Assembly (NCBI GenBank): GCA_019695015.1
Contig: JAIBAV010000173.1
Span: 1 to 38,363, forward strand
Direction of reading: 5' to 3'
Source of the DNA: Chitinophagaceae bacterium
Lineage (GTDB): Bacteria > Bacteroidota > Bacteroidia > Chitinophagales > Chitinophagaceae
Length of the DNA stretch: 38,363 bases
Each line of letters opens with the position of its first letter. The first letter of the stretch is position 1. Shown here piece after piece: positions 7,655 through 16,904 of the stretch. The position numbers and the translations under genes were made by a program. A model generated the notes under the pieces. That model was given only the letters and a program-made list of their open reading frames with translations. It searched no databases and had not been told where the DNA came from.

Positions 7655-9217
7655 ATGAACCAAAATAACAGATTTACTGATAGTGGTATTGAAATAAATA
7701 AAGTATATACTAAAGAAGATTTACCTTCTTCACTTACCAAAGAAATGCCTGGTGATTTTCCTTTTACCAGAGGGGTGCAAGCAGATATGTACAGAGGAAA
7801 ACTTTGGACGATGAGGCAGTATGCTGGTTTTTCAACAGCCGAAGAAAGCAATAAACGCTATCACTATTTGTTATCTCAAGGTGTAATGGGTTTAAGTGTA
7901 GCATTTGATTTACCTACTCAAATTGGGTATGATAGCAGCCATGAATTGGCTGAAGGGGAGGTTGGTAAAGTTGGTGTAGCAATTGATAGTTTAGAAGATA
8001 TGGAGCAACTATTTGATGGTATTACTTTAGAAAATGTATCCACCTCTATGACTATTAATGCAACTGGTTTTATTTTATTGGCATTTTATGTTGCATTAGC
8101 AAAAAAACAAGGAGCAGATTTAAAGAAAATTTCGGGTACCATACAAAACGATATTTTAAAAGAGTATGCTGCTAGAGGCACTTATATTTATCCTCCTAAG
8201 CCATCAATGCGTATTATAACAGATATATTTGAATGGTGCAGTAAAGAATTACCTAAGTGGAATACTATTTCTATATCAGGTTATCATATTAGAGAAGCAG
8301 GCAGCACTGCTGTGCAAGAAATTGCTTTTACCTTAAGTAATGGAAAGGCTTATGTAAAAGCTGCATTAGAAAAAGGATTAGATATAAATGTTTTTGGCAA
8401 AAGATTATCTTTCTTTTTTAATGCCCATAACAATTTATTTGAAGAAGTTGCAAAGTTTAGAGCAGCCAGAAAAATGTGGGCTACTATAATGAAAGATTTA
8501 GGTGCAACCGATGAAAAGGCTTTAATGCTTAGGTTTCATACACAAACTGGTGGGGCAACTTTAACAGCACAACAACCGCATAATAATATTTGCAGAGTTA
8601 CCATACAAACACTTGCTGCTGTTTTAGGTGGTACACAGAGTTTACATACCAATGGTTTTGATGAAGCTTTAAGTTTACCTACAGAAAATGCTGCTAGAAT
8701 TGCATTAAGAACCCAACAAATAGTAGCTTTTGAAAGTGGTGTTACAGATACCGTTGACCCACTTGCAGGAAGTTATTTTATTGAATCTCTAACTAATGAG
8801 GTAGAACAAAAAGCTTGGCAATTAATTCAAAAAATAGATGCCATGGGGGGCAGTGTAAGTGCTATTGAAGAAGGATTTATGCAGAATGAAATTGCAAAAA
8901 GCTCCTACGATTACCAATGTAATATTGAAAGTAACCAAAAAATTATAGTTGGGGTAAATAAATTTACAATAGACAAAGAAGAAGCTATTCCTGCTTTTAA
9001 AATTGATGATAGCATTAGACAGGTTCAATCAAATAAACTTCAAAACCTAAAAGATAAAAGAAATAATCAAAAAGCCACTAATTCTTTAAAAGCAATTGAA
9101 GCAGCAGCTATCAATAACACTAATTTAATGCCTGTAGTAATTGAAGCTGTTGAAAATTATTGCACCTTAGGCGAAATTGCAGATTGTTTAAGAAAAGTTT
9201 TTGGAGAATACAAATAG
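7655..9217 (+). CDS. Methylmalonyl-CoA mutase catalytic subunit lacking the B12-binding domain
   Basis: I take the ATG at 7655; an in-frame TTG nine bases earlier is less likely. The 520 residues form only the substrate-binding TIM-barrel half. The usual C-terminal cobalamin domain (DxHxxG motif) is absent, as in the two-subunit mutases of archaea and some bacteria. Residues matching Propionibacterium Tyr89, Gln197, Arg207 and His244 are Y56, Q164, R174 and H211 ([41 protein letters not shown]). All keep the same offset of 33. Tyr plus Arg is the methylmalonyl-CoA signature; isobutyryl-CoA mutases carry Phe and Gln. It interconverts methylmalonyl-CoA and succinyl-CoA if a separate B12 subunit is supplied, but none is in the window. 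Confidence 0.88.
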   Translation: MNQNNRFTDSGIEINKVYTKEDLPSSLTKEMPGDFPFTRGVQADMYRGKLWTMRQYAGFSTAEESNKRYHYLLSQGVMGLSVAFDLPTQIGYDSSHELAEGEVGKVGVAIDSLEDMEQLFDGITLENVSTSMTINATGFILLAFYVALAKKQGADLKKISGTIQNDILKEYAARGTYIYPPKPSMRIITDIFEWCSKELPKWNTISISGYHIREAGSTAVQEIAFTLSNGKAYVKAALEKGLDINVFGKRLSFFFNAHNNLFEEVAKFRAARKMWATIMKDLGATDEKALMLRFHTQTGGATLTAQQPHNNICRVTIQTLAAVLGGTQSLHTNGFDEALSLPTENAARIALRTQQIVAFESGVTDTVDPLAGSYFIESLTNEVEQKAWQLIQKIDAMGGSVSAIEEGFMQNEIAKSSYDYQCNIESNQKIIVGVNKFTIDKEEAIPAFKIDDSIRQVQSNKLQNLKDKRNNQKATNSLKAIEAAAINNTNLMPVVIEAVENYCTLGEIADCLRKVFGEYK

Positions 9218-9269
9218 TATTCGCTAATTTTTACACTTCATTTGCAGCCATTACAGTTAATTTGCAGCT

Positions 9270-11303
9270 ATGAAATTTATTGCAATAAAAAAAACAATAC
9301 TACTTTTTACTTGTATTGTATTGTTGCAGCTTATTTCTACTGCACAAAGAAGAAGGATTACCGCAGATGGAACAACTGGCACAACTGTAACACATGATGC
9401 ACAAGGCAGGCCTTTACCTCCAAAACCTAAAGGCACAACAGACTCTCTACAAAAAAGAGATAGATATGCAGACTCTATCACTATATTTTACAGGTATTAC
9501 GACTCTTCTTCTATCAGATTTTTAGATTCTACCATTAACGATTTTGCTAAAAGATTTAATCAGCCATATTTTTATCAAAACAATGGAAGTTATGGTACAG
9601 CTTCAAGGTCGTTATTATTTATGCCTACTTTAAAAGCAGGGTTTGATGTTGGAATAAACCAGTACAATATTTATGATTATACTGTAGAAGATACAAGATT
9701 TTTTCAAACCACCAGGCCATATACAGAGCTTGCTTATGTGTTAGCCACCAAAGCAGAACAAACTATTAATGTGTTGCATACTCAAAACAAAAAAGATAAT
9801 TTTAATTTTGCTTTAGAGTATAAGTTTATTAATAGCCCTGGTAGTTATAAAACACAAAATAATAATCATAATAATATTAGGGTTAATGCCAATTTTAAAA
9901 CTAATAAGCGTAAGTATGCTGCACAATTAATTGTTATTTCAAACAAACATATAGTTTCTGAAAATGGTGGATTAAGAGATGCCAGTTTTTTAGATAGCCT
10001 TTCTTTCAACGATCCTTTTCAACTTGAAACAAGGTTAGGTGCATCTGGTGCTTATTCTCAAAACCCTTTTAATACTAATATTTCAACAGGTAATAAATAT
10101 AAAAACAATATTTTTTTATTTAAACATTACTATGATGTAGGTAAAAAAGATTCTACATTAAATATACAAGACTCCATTTATCATAAAATTTTTTATACAA
10201 GATTCAGGTTGCAACATACATTACAATCTAAAAGCTATAGTTATCAGTTTGTAGATGCCAATGTTGAGCAAACTAATTACATTAAATATTTCAATTTTAC
10301 TGTACCTAATAATAATAGTATTAGTGTAGAAAATAAATGGAATGTTGTAGAAAATCAATTCAGCATTATTACTTTTCCAGATAAAAATAATCAGGCTCAG
10401 TTCTTAAAACTGAGTGCAGCCCTGCAAAATATTCATAGAAAAGATTCTGCAACAAGCAGTAATAATCATAATTTTTTTATATCGGGTGAGTATAGAAATA
10501 AAACAAGAAATAATATTTGGGATGTAGATGCTGCTGGTAGTTTATATATTACTGGTTTAAACAAAGGAGATTATGAAGCAACAGTTCAATTAAAAAAAAT
10601 AATTAGCAACAAGCTTGAATTTTTACAATTAGGGTTTAAAAATGTAAATAGAAATCCATCTTTAATTTTTAATAGTAACCATAATTATTGGGTACTGCCT
10701 AACCTGGTTACCAAAAAAGAAAACACAATTTTACTATCTGCTCAATATAATAATCCAAAAAAATATTTATCGTTATCTGCAAAGTATTATTTAGTCAATA
10801 ACTATACTTATTTTGATAGTTTTTTTTCGGCCAAACAAGAAAGTACTTTGTTTTATGTTCTGCAAATTAGTGCAGAGAAGAAAATTAAATTATCTAAAAA
10901 TTTCAATTGGTATGCCGAGGTTCATTTTCAACAATCTACAGCCAATGCACCAATAAATGTACCTATGTTTTTAACAAGAAATAGATTGGCTTTTGAGGGT
11001 AATTTTTTTACTAACCTATTTTTATCTACAGGGATAGAGTTAAAGTATTATACCAATTATAAAAGTGCTGGTTATTCTCCTTTTAATGGTCAGTATTTTT
11101 ATGCAACCAATTATACAATAACAAACCGACCTGAATTGGATGTGTTTTTACATTTCAGAATTAAAAGTTTTAAAGCCTATTTAAGATTAGAAAACGTTCA
11201 AAGCTTAATTCCAGGTAATGGTAAAAATAATTTTGCTTTACAAAATTATGCCAACCAAAAGCTATGGTTTAGAACAGGCATTTGGTGGAATTTTGTAAAT
11301 TAA
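9270..11303 (+). CDS. Putative outer-membrane porin (Porin_10 family)
   Basis: This is a 677-residue protein with a signal peptide (KKTILLFTCIVLLQLISTAQ). A short charged/Pro-rich stretch (PLPPKPKGTTDSLQKRD) is followed by a long beta-rich region of alternating hydrophobic and polar residues with many aromatics (FNFALEYKFINSPG, YAAQLIVISNKHIVSENGGLRD, KLWFRTGIWWNFVN at the end). The final aromatic strand fits an outer-membrane barrel. The pattern, length and SENGGLRD-type motif match the Bacteroidota 'putative porin' family. It begins 52 nt after the mutase gene on the same strand, with two copies of TTTGCAGC in between. Its transported solute is unknown. Confidence 0.75.
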   Translation: MKFIAIKKTILLFTCIVLLQLISTAQRRRITADGTTGTTVTHDAQGRPLPPKPKGTTDSLQKRDRYADSITIFYRYYDSSSIRFLDSTINDFAKRFNQPYFYQNNGSYGTASRSLLFMPTLKAGFDVGINQYNIYDYTVEDTRFFQTTRPYTELAYVLATKAEQTINVLHTQNKKDNFNFALEYKFINSPGSYKTQNNNHNNIRVNANFKTNKRKYAAQLIVISNKHIVSENGGLRDASFLDSLSFNDPFQLETRLGASGAYSQNPFNTNISTGNKYKNNIFLFKHYYDVGKKDSTLNIQDSIYHKIFYTRFRLQHTLQSKSYSYQFVDANVEQTNYIKYFNFTVPNNNSISVENKWNVVENQFSIITFPDKNNQAQFLKLSAALQNIHRKDSATSSNNHNFFISGEYRNKTRNNIWDVDAAGSLYITGLNKGDYEATVQLKKIISNKLEFLQLGFKNVNRNPSLIFNSNHNYWVLPNLVTKKENTILLSAQYNNPKKYLSLSAKYYLVNNYTYFDSFFSAKQESTLFYVLQISAEKKIKLSKNFNWYAEVHFQQSTANAPINVPMFLTRNRLAFEGNFFTNLFLSTGIELKYYTNYKSAGYSPFNGQYFYATNYTITNRPELDVFLHFRIKSFKAYLRLENVQSLIPGNGKNNFALQNYANQKLWFRTGIWWNFVN

Positions 11304-11325
11304 ATTCAGATCGGTTTAAGTAAAG

Positions 11326-11790
11326 TTAAAGTGTTTCTAAAACTTTATTAATTGCTTCAAAATTTGGTAAATCACCAGCATTTTCTAATACTTCTGCATA
11401 ACGTATAGTACCCGATTTATCTATTACAAAAGCAGAACGTTTACCAACACCATTCATGCCTAAAAAAGTTTCATATATGGAATGATAACTTGTAGATGCT
11501 GTTTTATTAAAATCGCTTAATAAAGGGAAATTTAAATTTTGCTCTGCTTTAAATTTTGCTAAAGCAAATGGAGAATCAACCGAAATGCCAAGCACTTGTG
11601 CATTTGCATTATTGTACAATGCAATATTATCTCTTACACTACATAGCTCTTTTACGCATACACTTGTAAAAGCTAAAGGAAAAAATAATAGTAATACATT
11701 AGAATCTTTAAAATCAGAAAGTTTTACTTCTTTTCTTTCGGTATCTACTAAAGAAAAAGAAGGTGCTGGTTTGCCTACTTCAATACTCAT
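11326..11790 (-). CDS. Peroxiredoxin, BCP/AhpE-like
   Basis: This is a 154-residue thiol peroxidase of the AhpC/TSA fold that reduces H2O2 and organic hydroperoxides in the cytoplasm. The active site reads PLAFTSVCVKELC: peroxidatic Cys45 in the PxxxTxxC pattern and a second Cys50 five residues on. This is the spacing of the two cysteines in E. coli BCP and PrxQ, so a 1-Cys AhpE-type or an atypical 2-Cys mechanism are both possible. GKPAPSFSLVD at the N-terminus and KRSAFVIDKSGTIRYAEV near the C-terminus are standard. It is convergent with the porin gene, 22 nt apart. Confidence 0.88.
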   Translation of the reverse strand: MSIEVGKPAPSFSLVDTERKEVKLSDFKDSNVLLLFFPLAFTSVCVKELCSVRDNIALYNNANAQVLGISVDSPFALAKFKAEQNLNFPLLSDFNKTASTSYHSIYETFLGMNGVGKRSAFVIDKSGTIRYAEVLENAGDLPNFEAINKVLETL

Positions 11791-11893
11791 AATATTTTTT
11801 TTTGAAATGTAAATCTACAATTCAAATATGTAATAAACAAGCTTAGGCATGCTGTAAAACATTTGTTTTGATGGTTATTTGACTAATATAAAA

Positions 11894-11901
11894 TATTTTT
11901 G
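11894..11901 (+). promoter_or_regulatory. -7 promoter element for tilS
   Basis: TATTTTTG is an exact TAnnTTTG, 21 nt before the GTG start of tilS, implying a leader of about 15 nt. A TTTTG lies 23 nt upstream, slightly further than the usual spacing. Confidence 0.5.
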
Positions 11902-11922
11902 CCAAAATAGTAAATTATACAA

Positions 11923-13269
11923 GTGAAAATAAACTTGCTCGAGAATTTTTTAATTAATTGGAATAACCATTTTAAAGAAATTGCAAATAGTAACGCTCAT
12001 TTTTTTATTGCAGTAAGTGGGGGCGTAGATAGTGTAGTATTAACAGATTTAATGTCTAAAACTTCTTTTAGTTTTTCTATTTTACACTGCAATTTTAATT
12101 TGAGAAATGATGAAAGTAAAAGAGATGAAATATTTGTACAATCATTAGCTACAAAATACAATACCACTGTTTTAGTAGAACATTTTGATACTAATTCTTA
12201 TGCTTTAGAACACAAATTATCTATACAAGTTGCTGCAAGAAACTTAAGGTACAATTGGTTTAAAAATATAATTGAACAAAATACTACAACCAATAAAAAA
12301 TGTTTTTTACTTACAGCACATCAGGCAGATGATACTATTGAAACAGTTTTGATGAATATTTTTAGAGGTACTGGTTTAAAAGGACTTCATGGAATTAGTA
12401 TGCAGAACAATTACATTTTAAGGCCACTATTATTTGCTAGAAGGAGTGAAATTGAACAATATGCCAAACAAAATAATTTAGATTGGGTTGAAGATTCTTC
12501 TAATAAAAAAGTGGATTATACAAGAAATAATTTTAGGTTAAATATTATACCATTAATTAAGGAACATTTTTTAACTGTTGAAGAGAATTTATTAGCCAAT
12601 ATTGAAAAATGGAAAGAAGCAGAAGTTATTTACAACCTTTATATAAATGAACAAAAGCAGAAACTGATAGAAGTTAAAGATAATACAATTCAAATTCCTA
12701 TATTAAAACTACAACAACAAAAAGCAGTTAAAACAGTTTTATATGAAATTATTGCTAACTATGGTTTTACAGCTAATCAATTGAAAGATGCTATTGAATT
12801 ATTAGATGCTGCTACTGGTAAATATATTGTTTCTGCAACGCATAGGATACTTAAAAATAGAAAATGGGTAATTATTACGCCACTAAAATCTAACAATATT
12901 CAGCATTTTATAATTGAACAAGATGATAAAAAAATATTTTTTGATTCTAATTCCATTGAAATTAAGATTATAGAAAATTCAGAAATACAATCTAATTCAA
13001 ACATTGCATGTTTAGATTTAAAAAAGATAAGTTTTCCTTTACTGCTGAGAAAATATAAACAAGGAGATTATTTTTACCCTTTAGGAATGTCTAAAAAGAA
13101 AAAAATTTCTCGTTTTTTAATAGATGCTAAACTTTCTTTAACGCAAAAGGAAGATATTTGGGTAATGGAAAGCAATAAGAAAATTATTTGGCTTGTTGGG
13201 TTAAGAATTGATGATAGATTTAAAGTAACAACCCAAACCAAAAGCATTTTACAACTTCAAGTTAAATAG
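11923..13269 (+). CDS. tilS: tRNA(Ile)-lysidine synthase
   Basis: The enzyme converts C34 of tRNA-Ile(CAU) to lysidine with ATP and lysine so that the tRNA reads AUA. The start is GTG at 11923; it places the PP-loop SGGVDS at residues 32-37, the usual distance. Other marks are LHCNFNLRNDES, LTAHQADDTIETVLMNIFRGTG and LRPLLFARRSEIEQYA in the catalytic half. A C-terminal TilS domain follows (RKYKQGDYFYPLGM, KKISRFLIDAKLS, WLVGLRIDDRFKV). At 448 residues it is full length. It is preceded by a -7 box at 11894-11901. Confidence 0.96.
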   Translation: MKINLLENFLINWNNHFKEIANSNAHFFIAVSGGVDSVVLTDLMSKTSFSFSILHCNFNLRNDESKRDEIFVQSLATKYNTTVLVEHFDTNSYALEHKLSIQVAARNLRYNWFKNIIEQNTTTNKKCFLLTAHQADDTIETVLMNIFRGTGLKGLHGISMQNNYILRPLLFARRSEIEQYAKQNNLDWVEDSSNKKVDYTRNNFRLNIIPLIKEHFLTVEENLLANIEKWKEAEVIYNLYINEQKQKLIEVKDNTIQIPILKLQQQKAVKTVLYEIIANYGFTANQLKDAIELLDAATGKYIVSATHRILKNRKWVIITPLKSNNIQHFIIEQDDKKIFFDSNSIEIKIIENSEIQSNSNIACLDLKKISFPLLLRKYKQGDYFYPLGMSKKKKISRFLIDAKLSLTQKEDIWVMESNKKIIWLVGLRIDDRFKVTTQTKSILQLQVK

Positions 13270-13274
13270 TTAGT

Positions 13275-13282
13275 TATTTTTG
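13275..13282 (+). promoter_or_regulatory. -7 promoter element for the YhhN-family gene
   Basis: TATTTTTG followed by CAGC matches TAnnTTTG and lies just after the tilS stop codon, 35 nt before the ATG at 13318. The gene may therefore have its own promoter rather than rely on tilS transcription. Confidence 0.45.
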
Positions 13283-13317
13283 CAGCATTATTATATTTAA
13301 AATTAAAATAAAACTAA

Positions 13318-14010
13318 ATGCAATTAATAAAAAAAAATGGTATTGTGCTTTTTTGGGCTGTTCTTTTTATTGATTGTTTTTTTGTTTTTTCTCAACAATA
13401 TCAATTCCATGCAATCACAAAGGTTTTATTGATACCTGTTTTATTGTTTTATATAATTTTAAATTCTAGAAAAAAACATTATAATCGTTCTAAAACCCTT
13501 ATTTATACAGCTTTAATTTGCTCTTGGATTGGAGATATTTTGCTACTACAAAATGGAGATGTTTTTTTTATTGCAGGAACAACAGCATTTTTGACAACCC
13601 ATATTTTTTATTCTATTTTCTTTTTTAGGGTTCACCCTATTAACAATGCAAGAAGTTACGAAGTAACAATAATTGCAACATTAGTTGTAGGTGCATTAAT
13701 ATTTGCTGTTGCAAATTTTTTACACAACGATTTACCCAAGTTTTTTAGAATACCATTTTATGTGTATGCTATTGCAATTGGCATTATGGCAATTTTAGCA
13801 GCCAATATTTATACTAATAGGGGTAAGCAGAAATTGGCATTACAATTTTTTATTCCTGGGGCTGCATTATTTATTTTATCTGATGTTGCTTTGGCAACTT
13901 TTAAATTTAAATACACCGACGAAAACTTTTTAGAAGTTGTAGTAATGATAACCTATGGTTATGCCCAATGCTTTATGGCACAAGGGTTTGCCAAATATTT
14001 AAAGGGATAG
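13318..14010 (+). CDS. YhhN/TMEM86-family membrane protein (lysoplasmalogenase-like)
   Basis: A 230-residue, strongly hydrophobic protein with about eight membrane helices. Family marks are TKVLLIPVLL (helix 2), ALICSWIGDILLL with the conserved Asp, and GAALFILSDVALA with a second conserved Asp near the end. These acidic residues in membrane helices are the proposed catalytic groups of the family, whose animal members (TMEM86B) hydrolyse the vinyl-ether bond of lysoplasmalogens. In bacteria the substrate is usually untested. The gene ends 3 nt from the convergent nhaA, with no terminator between. Confidence 0.82.
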   Translation: MQLIKKNGIVLFWAVLFIDCFFVFSQQYQFHAITKVLLIPVLLFYIILNSRKKHYNRSKTLIYTALICSWIGDILLLQNGDVFFIAGTTAFLTTHIFYSIFFFRVHPINNARSYEVTIIATLVVGALIFAVANFLHNDLPKFFRIPFYVYAIAIGIMAILAANIYTNRGKQKLALQFFIPGAALFILSDVALATFKFKYTDENFLEVVVMITYGYAQCFMAQGFAKYLKG

Positions 14011-14013
14011 TAC

Positions 14014-15204
14014 TTAGTTTTTTCGATATGGTTTGGCAAAAATCTTAAACCAAACAATTCCTAAAATGATAGCAAGGCTAGAGGCAAACAAAACTGCAAT
14101 TTTTGCTGTATCCTGATTAATTGGTTCGTTAAATGCAAGTGAAGAAATAAAGATGCTCATGGTAAAACCAACTCCACATAAAATACCTGCACCTGCTAAT
14201 TGCATATAGTTAGTTTTGGTAGGTAGTTGAGCTAATTTAGTTTTTATTGTTATAAAACTTGCAATAAAAATACCTAAGGGCTTACCAAAAACTAAACCTG
14301 CAATAATACCCCAACTTAAAGATGTGTTTAATAAAGCAGGAATATTATTTGGAAAAATAATTGCTGTATTGGCCAAGGCAAAGATGGGTAAAACTATAAA
14401 GTAAACAGGGGTATGTAATTTCATTTCTAATTTACTTAAGCTTTTGGCTGGTACAATAAAAGCAACAATTACACCTGCAAGTGTAGCATGTATGCCAGAG
14501 TTAAACATACAATACCAAAGTAAAAAAGCAACTATAATATGCAGTATTACAAACTTGTTTTTAAATTTATTTATTAGTATTAGTAATAAGGTTAGTAGTA
14601 AACTTATAAATAAATAAGTAAAATGTAAATGTGATCCATAGAAAAAGGCAATTACTAAAATGGCACCTAAATCGTCAATAATTGCTAATGCTGTAATAAA
14701 AATTTTCAAAGAAAGGGGAACTCTTTTACCTAATAAAGATGCAATACCCAAGGTAAATGCAATATCAGTTGCTGTTGGTATTGCCCAACCATGCAAATGG
14801 TTGGTTGAGATATTAAAAGCAAAATAAATAATTGCAGGAAACAACATACCGCCTATAGCTGCAATTATAGGTAAGATAGATTTTTTATAGGAAGACAATT
14901 CTCCATTGGTTAATTCTCTTTTTATTTCCATACCAGCTAAAAAGAAAAAGAATGCCATCAAAAAATCGTTGATAATAATGAGGATTGAATTTGGTAAGTT
15001 TAAAAACCCAATTGGTATGCTATGCTCATTACTTTGGTTGAAACTAAAATTCCAGAAACTAGTATAGGTTAAATTGATAGAAGAGATATTGGCTAGAACT
15101 AATGAAAGTATGGTACAAGCTAATAACACAATACCAATGGAACGGCTATCGTGTATTATTTCTTTTAAAGGGTTTACAAATTTATTTTTAAGAAATTGTA
15201 ACAT
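14014..15204 (-). CDS. nhaA: Na+/H+ antiporter NhaA
   Basis: An inner-membrane sodium/proton antiporter for pH and Na+ homeostasis. The ion-binding aspartates are present: D147 in ATDIAF and D177-D178 in AIIDDLGAI. These correspond to E. coli D133, D163 and D164, with the same 30-residue spacing. FFFLAGMEIKRELTNGEL and the late GAGILCGVGFTMSIFISSLAF are further NhaA signatures. The 396 residues are full length, with about 11-12 helices. It is convergent with the YhhN gene and starts 65 nt beyond the end of the OstA-like gene on the same strand. Confidence 0.97.
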   Translation of the reverse strand: MLQFLKNKFVNPLKEIIHDSRSIGIVLLACTILSLVLANISSINLTYTSFWNFSFNQSNEHSIPIGFLNLPNSILIIINDFLMAFFFFLAGMEIKRELTNGELSSYKKSILPIIAAIGGMLFPAIIYFAFNISTNHLHGWAIPTATDIAFTLGIASLLGKRVPLSLKIFITALAIIDDLGAILVIAFFYGSHLHFTYLFISLLLTLLLILINKFKNKFVILHIIVAFLLWYCMFNSGIHATLAGVIVAFIVPAKSLSKLEMKLHTPVYFIVLPIFALANTAIIFPNNIPALLNTSLSWGIIAGLVFGKPLGIFIASFITIKTKLAQLPTKTNYMQLAGAGILCGVGFTMSIFISSLAFNEPINQDTAKIAVLFASSLAIILGIVWFKIFAKPYRKN

Positions 15205-15269
15205 AATCTAAAGTAAAAGAAAGAATTTAGAATGTAAAACGATTTAAGAAGAAATTTTTCCTACAATCC

Positions 15270-16901
15270 TTAATAACTCAAAATTTCATATTTAGTTTTA
15301 GGGCGTTTGTGTTGCAACCATTTAAAGCCTTTTACTTTTATCAAATCATGATTTACTTGTTGCATAGGATAAGTTATACCATCTAAATTATTTTTAAAAA
15401 CTACTTTATTGGGCTCTCCGTTTTTAAAAAATAAATCAATTACATCGCAAGTGGCAACGTTAACACCAAAAAATTTTCCATAATCATCCACTCCATAATA
15501 AACGCTAGAGGCAGGGCTGCCTTTGCATCTTAAGGAATCTAATTTGCCGTCCACAAAGTAGCCATTAATTGTTCTACCCGAAACCTGGTTGTAGTAATTA
15601 CTTCCTGCATGACTTATTGCTAATGCGTTTTCGAAAACACGAATTTTTTCTGGTTTTTTATTTTGTGTATATAAATAAATTGTATCGCCTGTTATTTGAT
15701 TTACATTAGACCATGCAATTGGGTTTTTGTATAGCCTGAAAATAGAGTCTTTTAAACTGTAAAATAAACTATCACCAATGGCTTGCATAGAGTCTGAAAA
15801 TATTTTCACATTGCTGTAAGCTTCAAAATATTTATCGCTTGTTGTGTCTTTGTCTGTACTGGGTATTTTATATAATTTTCCTTCGGAAGAGTCTCTTAAA
15901 TCATGTACATTTCTTTCTAATAATAAGTCAGATAATTTTGCAGAAAATAAAGTATCTGCTCTAATTAAAACGCTATCCTTTCCTTGTTTAATTAATAAAA
16001 TAGGAGCTTGTGTTGCTCTAATACTTCCTTTTTTACTATCTCTTTCTACTTTATTTGCAATAATATCAAAGCCACTGGTTGAATCTTTTCCTTTATAAAC
16101 TACATTGCCTTTAAATTCAGATTTTCCTGTGCTGTCATCAATGGCAACTTCATCTGCTTTTAAGGTTCCTGTACTATCTTCAATTTCAGGTCTTTCGCCA
16201 AAATAGGCTTTTTTCTTGTTTAAATCGTAATAACCTTTTCTTGTTTTAATTTTTGTTTTTCCAGAAAGGATAGTGGTTGCTGTTACAAAAGTGGTAATAT
16301 TTGTATAAGTATTATACAATAAAGTATCTGTATTAATGGTATAATCTGGGTCTTTTAAAACTACTTTATTAATAAAATAAACATCTTTGGTTTCTCCATA
16401 ATAATTTGCTTGCTTGCTGGTTAAAACTGTTTTACCATTTACAACTTTTCCACCTTTTAAGTAAGTACCAATTTTTGTAGTTACATCATATTCTAACTCA
16501 TCAGTAGTTAGTATGCCTTTGCCATCGGTAAGTTTTACATTGCCTTTTAAATAAGCTTTTTTTTCTTTACCAATATACTTTAAATAATTTGCGTAAGTAT
16601 GAATACTGTCTGCATCATTAATGTGCACCTTGCCAAAAGCTTCTAGAATATTTAAGTACTGATTTAAAACTGCACTATCTGCATAAAAAAAGGTTTTACC
16701 TTGTTTAATTTGTACATTACCTGCTAAAGAAACAAACTGATTGAGTGAATCCTCTTTTTTAAAATTCATTCTTTCTGCATAAATAATATTCAATAGAGTA
16801 CCAGCTTGTAATGTATCTCTATCGGGTGCAATTTTTTTTTGAGCTTTGGCAGTACAAACAGCAACAAATGCAATAAATATGAAAATTATTTTTTGGAACA
16901 T
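15270..16901 (-). CDS. OstA/LptA-like periplasmic protein
   Basis: A 543-residue protein with a signal peptide (MFQKIIFIFIAFVAVCTAKAQ). From about residue 30 it shows the repeating OstA/LptA beta-jellyroll pattern (FVSLAGNVQIKQGKTFFYADSA, ILEAFGKVHINDADS, AYLKGNVKLTDGKGILTTDEL, EFKGNVVYKGKD). This fold handles lipopolysaccharide in transit across the periplasm. It is much longer than E. coli LptA (about 185 residues), as is usual for the Bacteroidota OstA_2-type protein. It begins 3 nt after the MlaD-family gene, so the two are surely co-transcribed and probably both serve outer-membrane lipid traffic. Confidence 0.85.
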   Translation of the reverse strand: MFQKIIFIFIAFVAVCTAKAQKKIAPDRDTLQAGTLLNIIYAERMNFKKEDSLNQFVSLAGNVQIKQGKTFFYADSAVLNQYLNILEAFGKVHINDADSIHTYANYLKYIGKEKKAYLKGNVKLTDGKGILTTDELEYDVTTKIGTYLKGGKVVNGKTVLTSKQANYYGETKDVYFINKVVLKDPDYTINTDTLLYNTYTNITTFVTATTILSGKTKIKTRKGYYDLNKKKAYFGERPEIEDSTGTLKADEVAIDDSTGKSEFKGNVVYKGKDSTSGFDIIANKVERDSKKGSIRATQAPILLIKQGKDSVLIRADTLFSAKLSDLLLERNVHDLRDSSEGKLYKIPSTDKDTTSDKYFEAYSNVKIFSDSMQAIGDSLFYSLKDSIFRLYKNPIAWSNVNQITGDTIYLYTQNKKPEKIRVFENALAISHAGSNYYNQVSGRTINGYFVDGKLDSLRCKGSPASSVYYGVDDYGKFFGVNVATCDVIDLFFKNGEPNKVVFKNNLDGITYPMQQVNHDLIKVKGFKWLQHKRPKTKYEILSY

Positions 16902-16904
16902 TTA

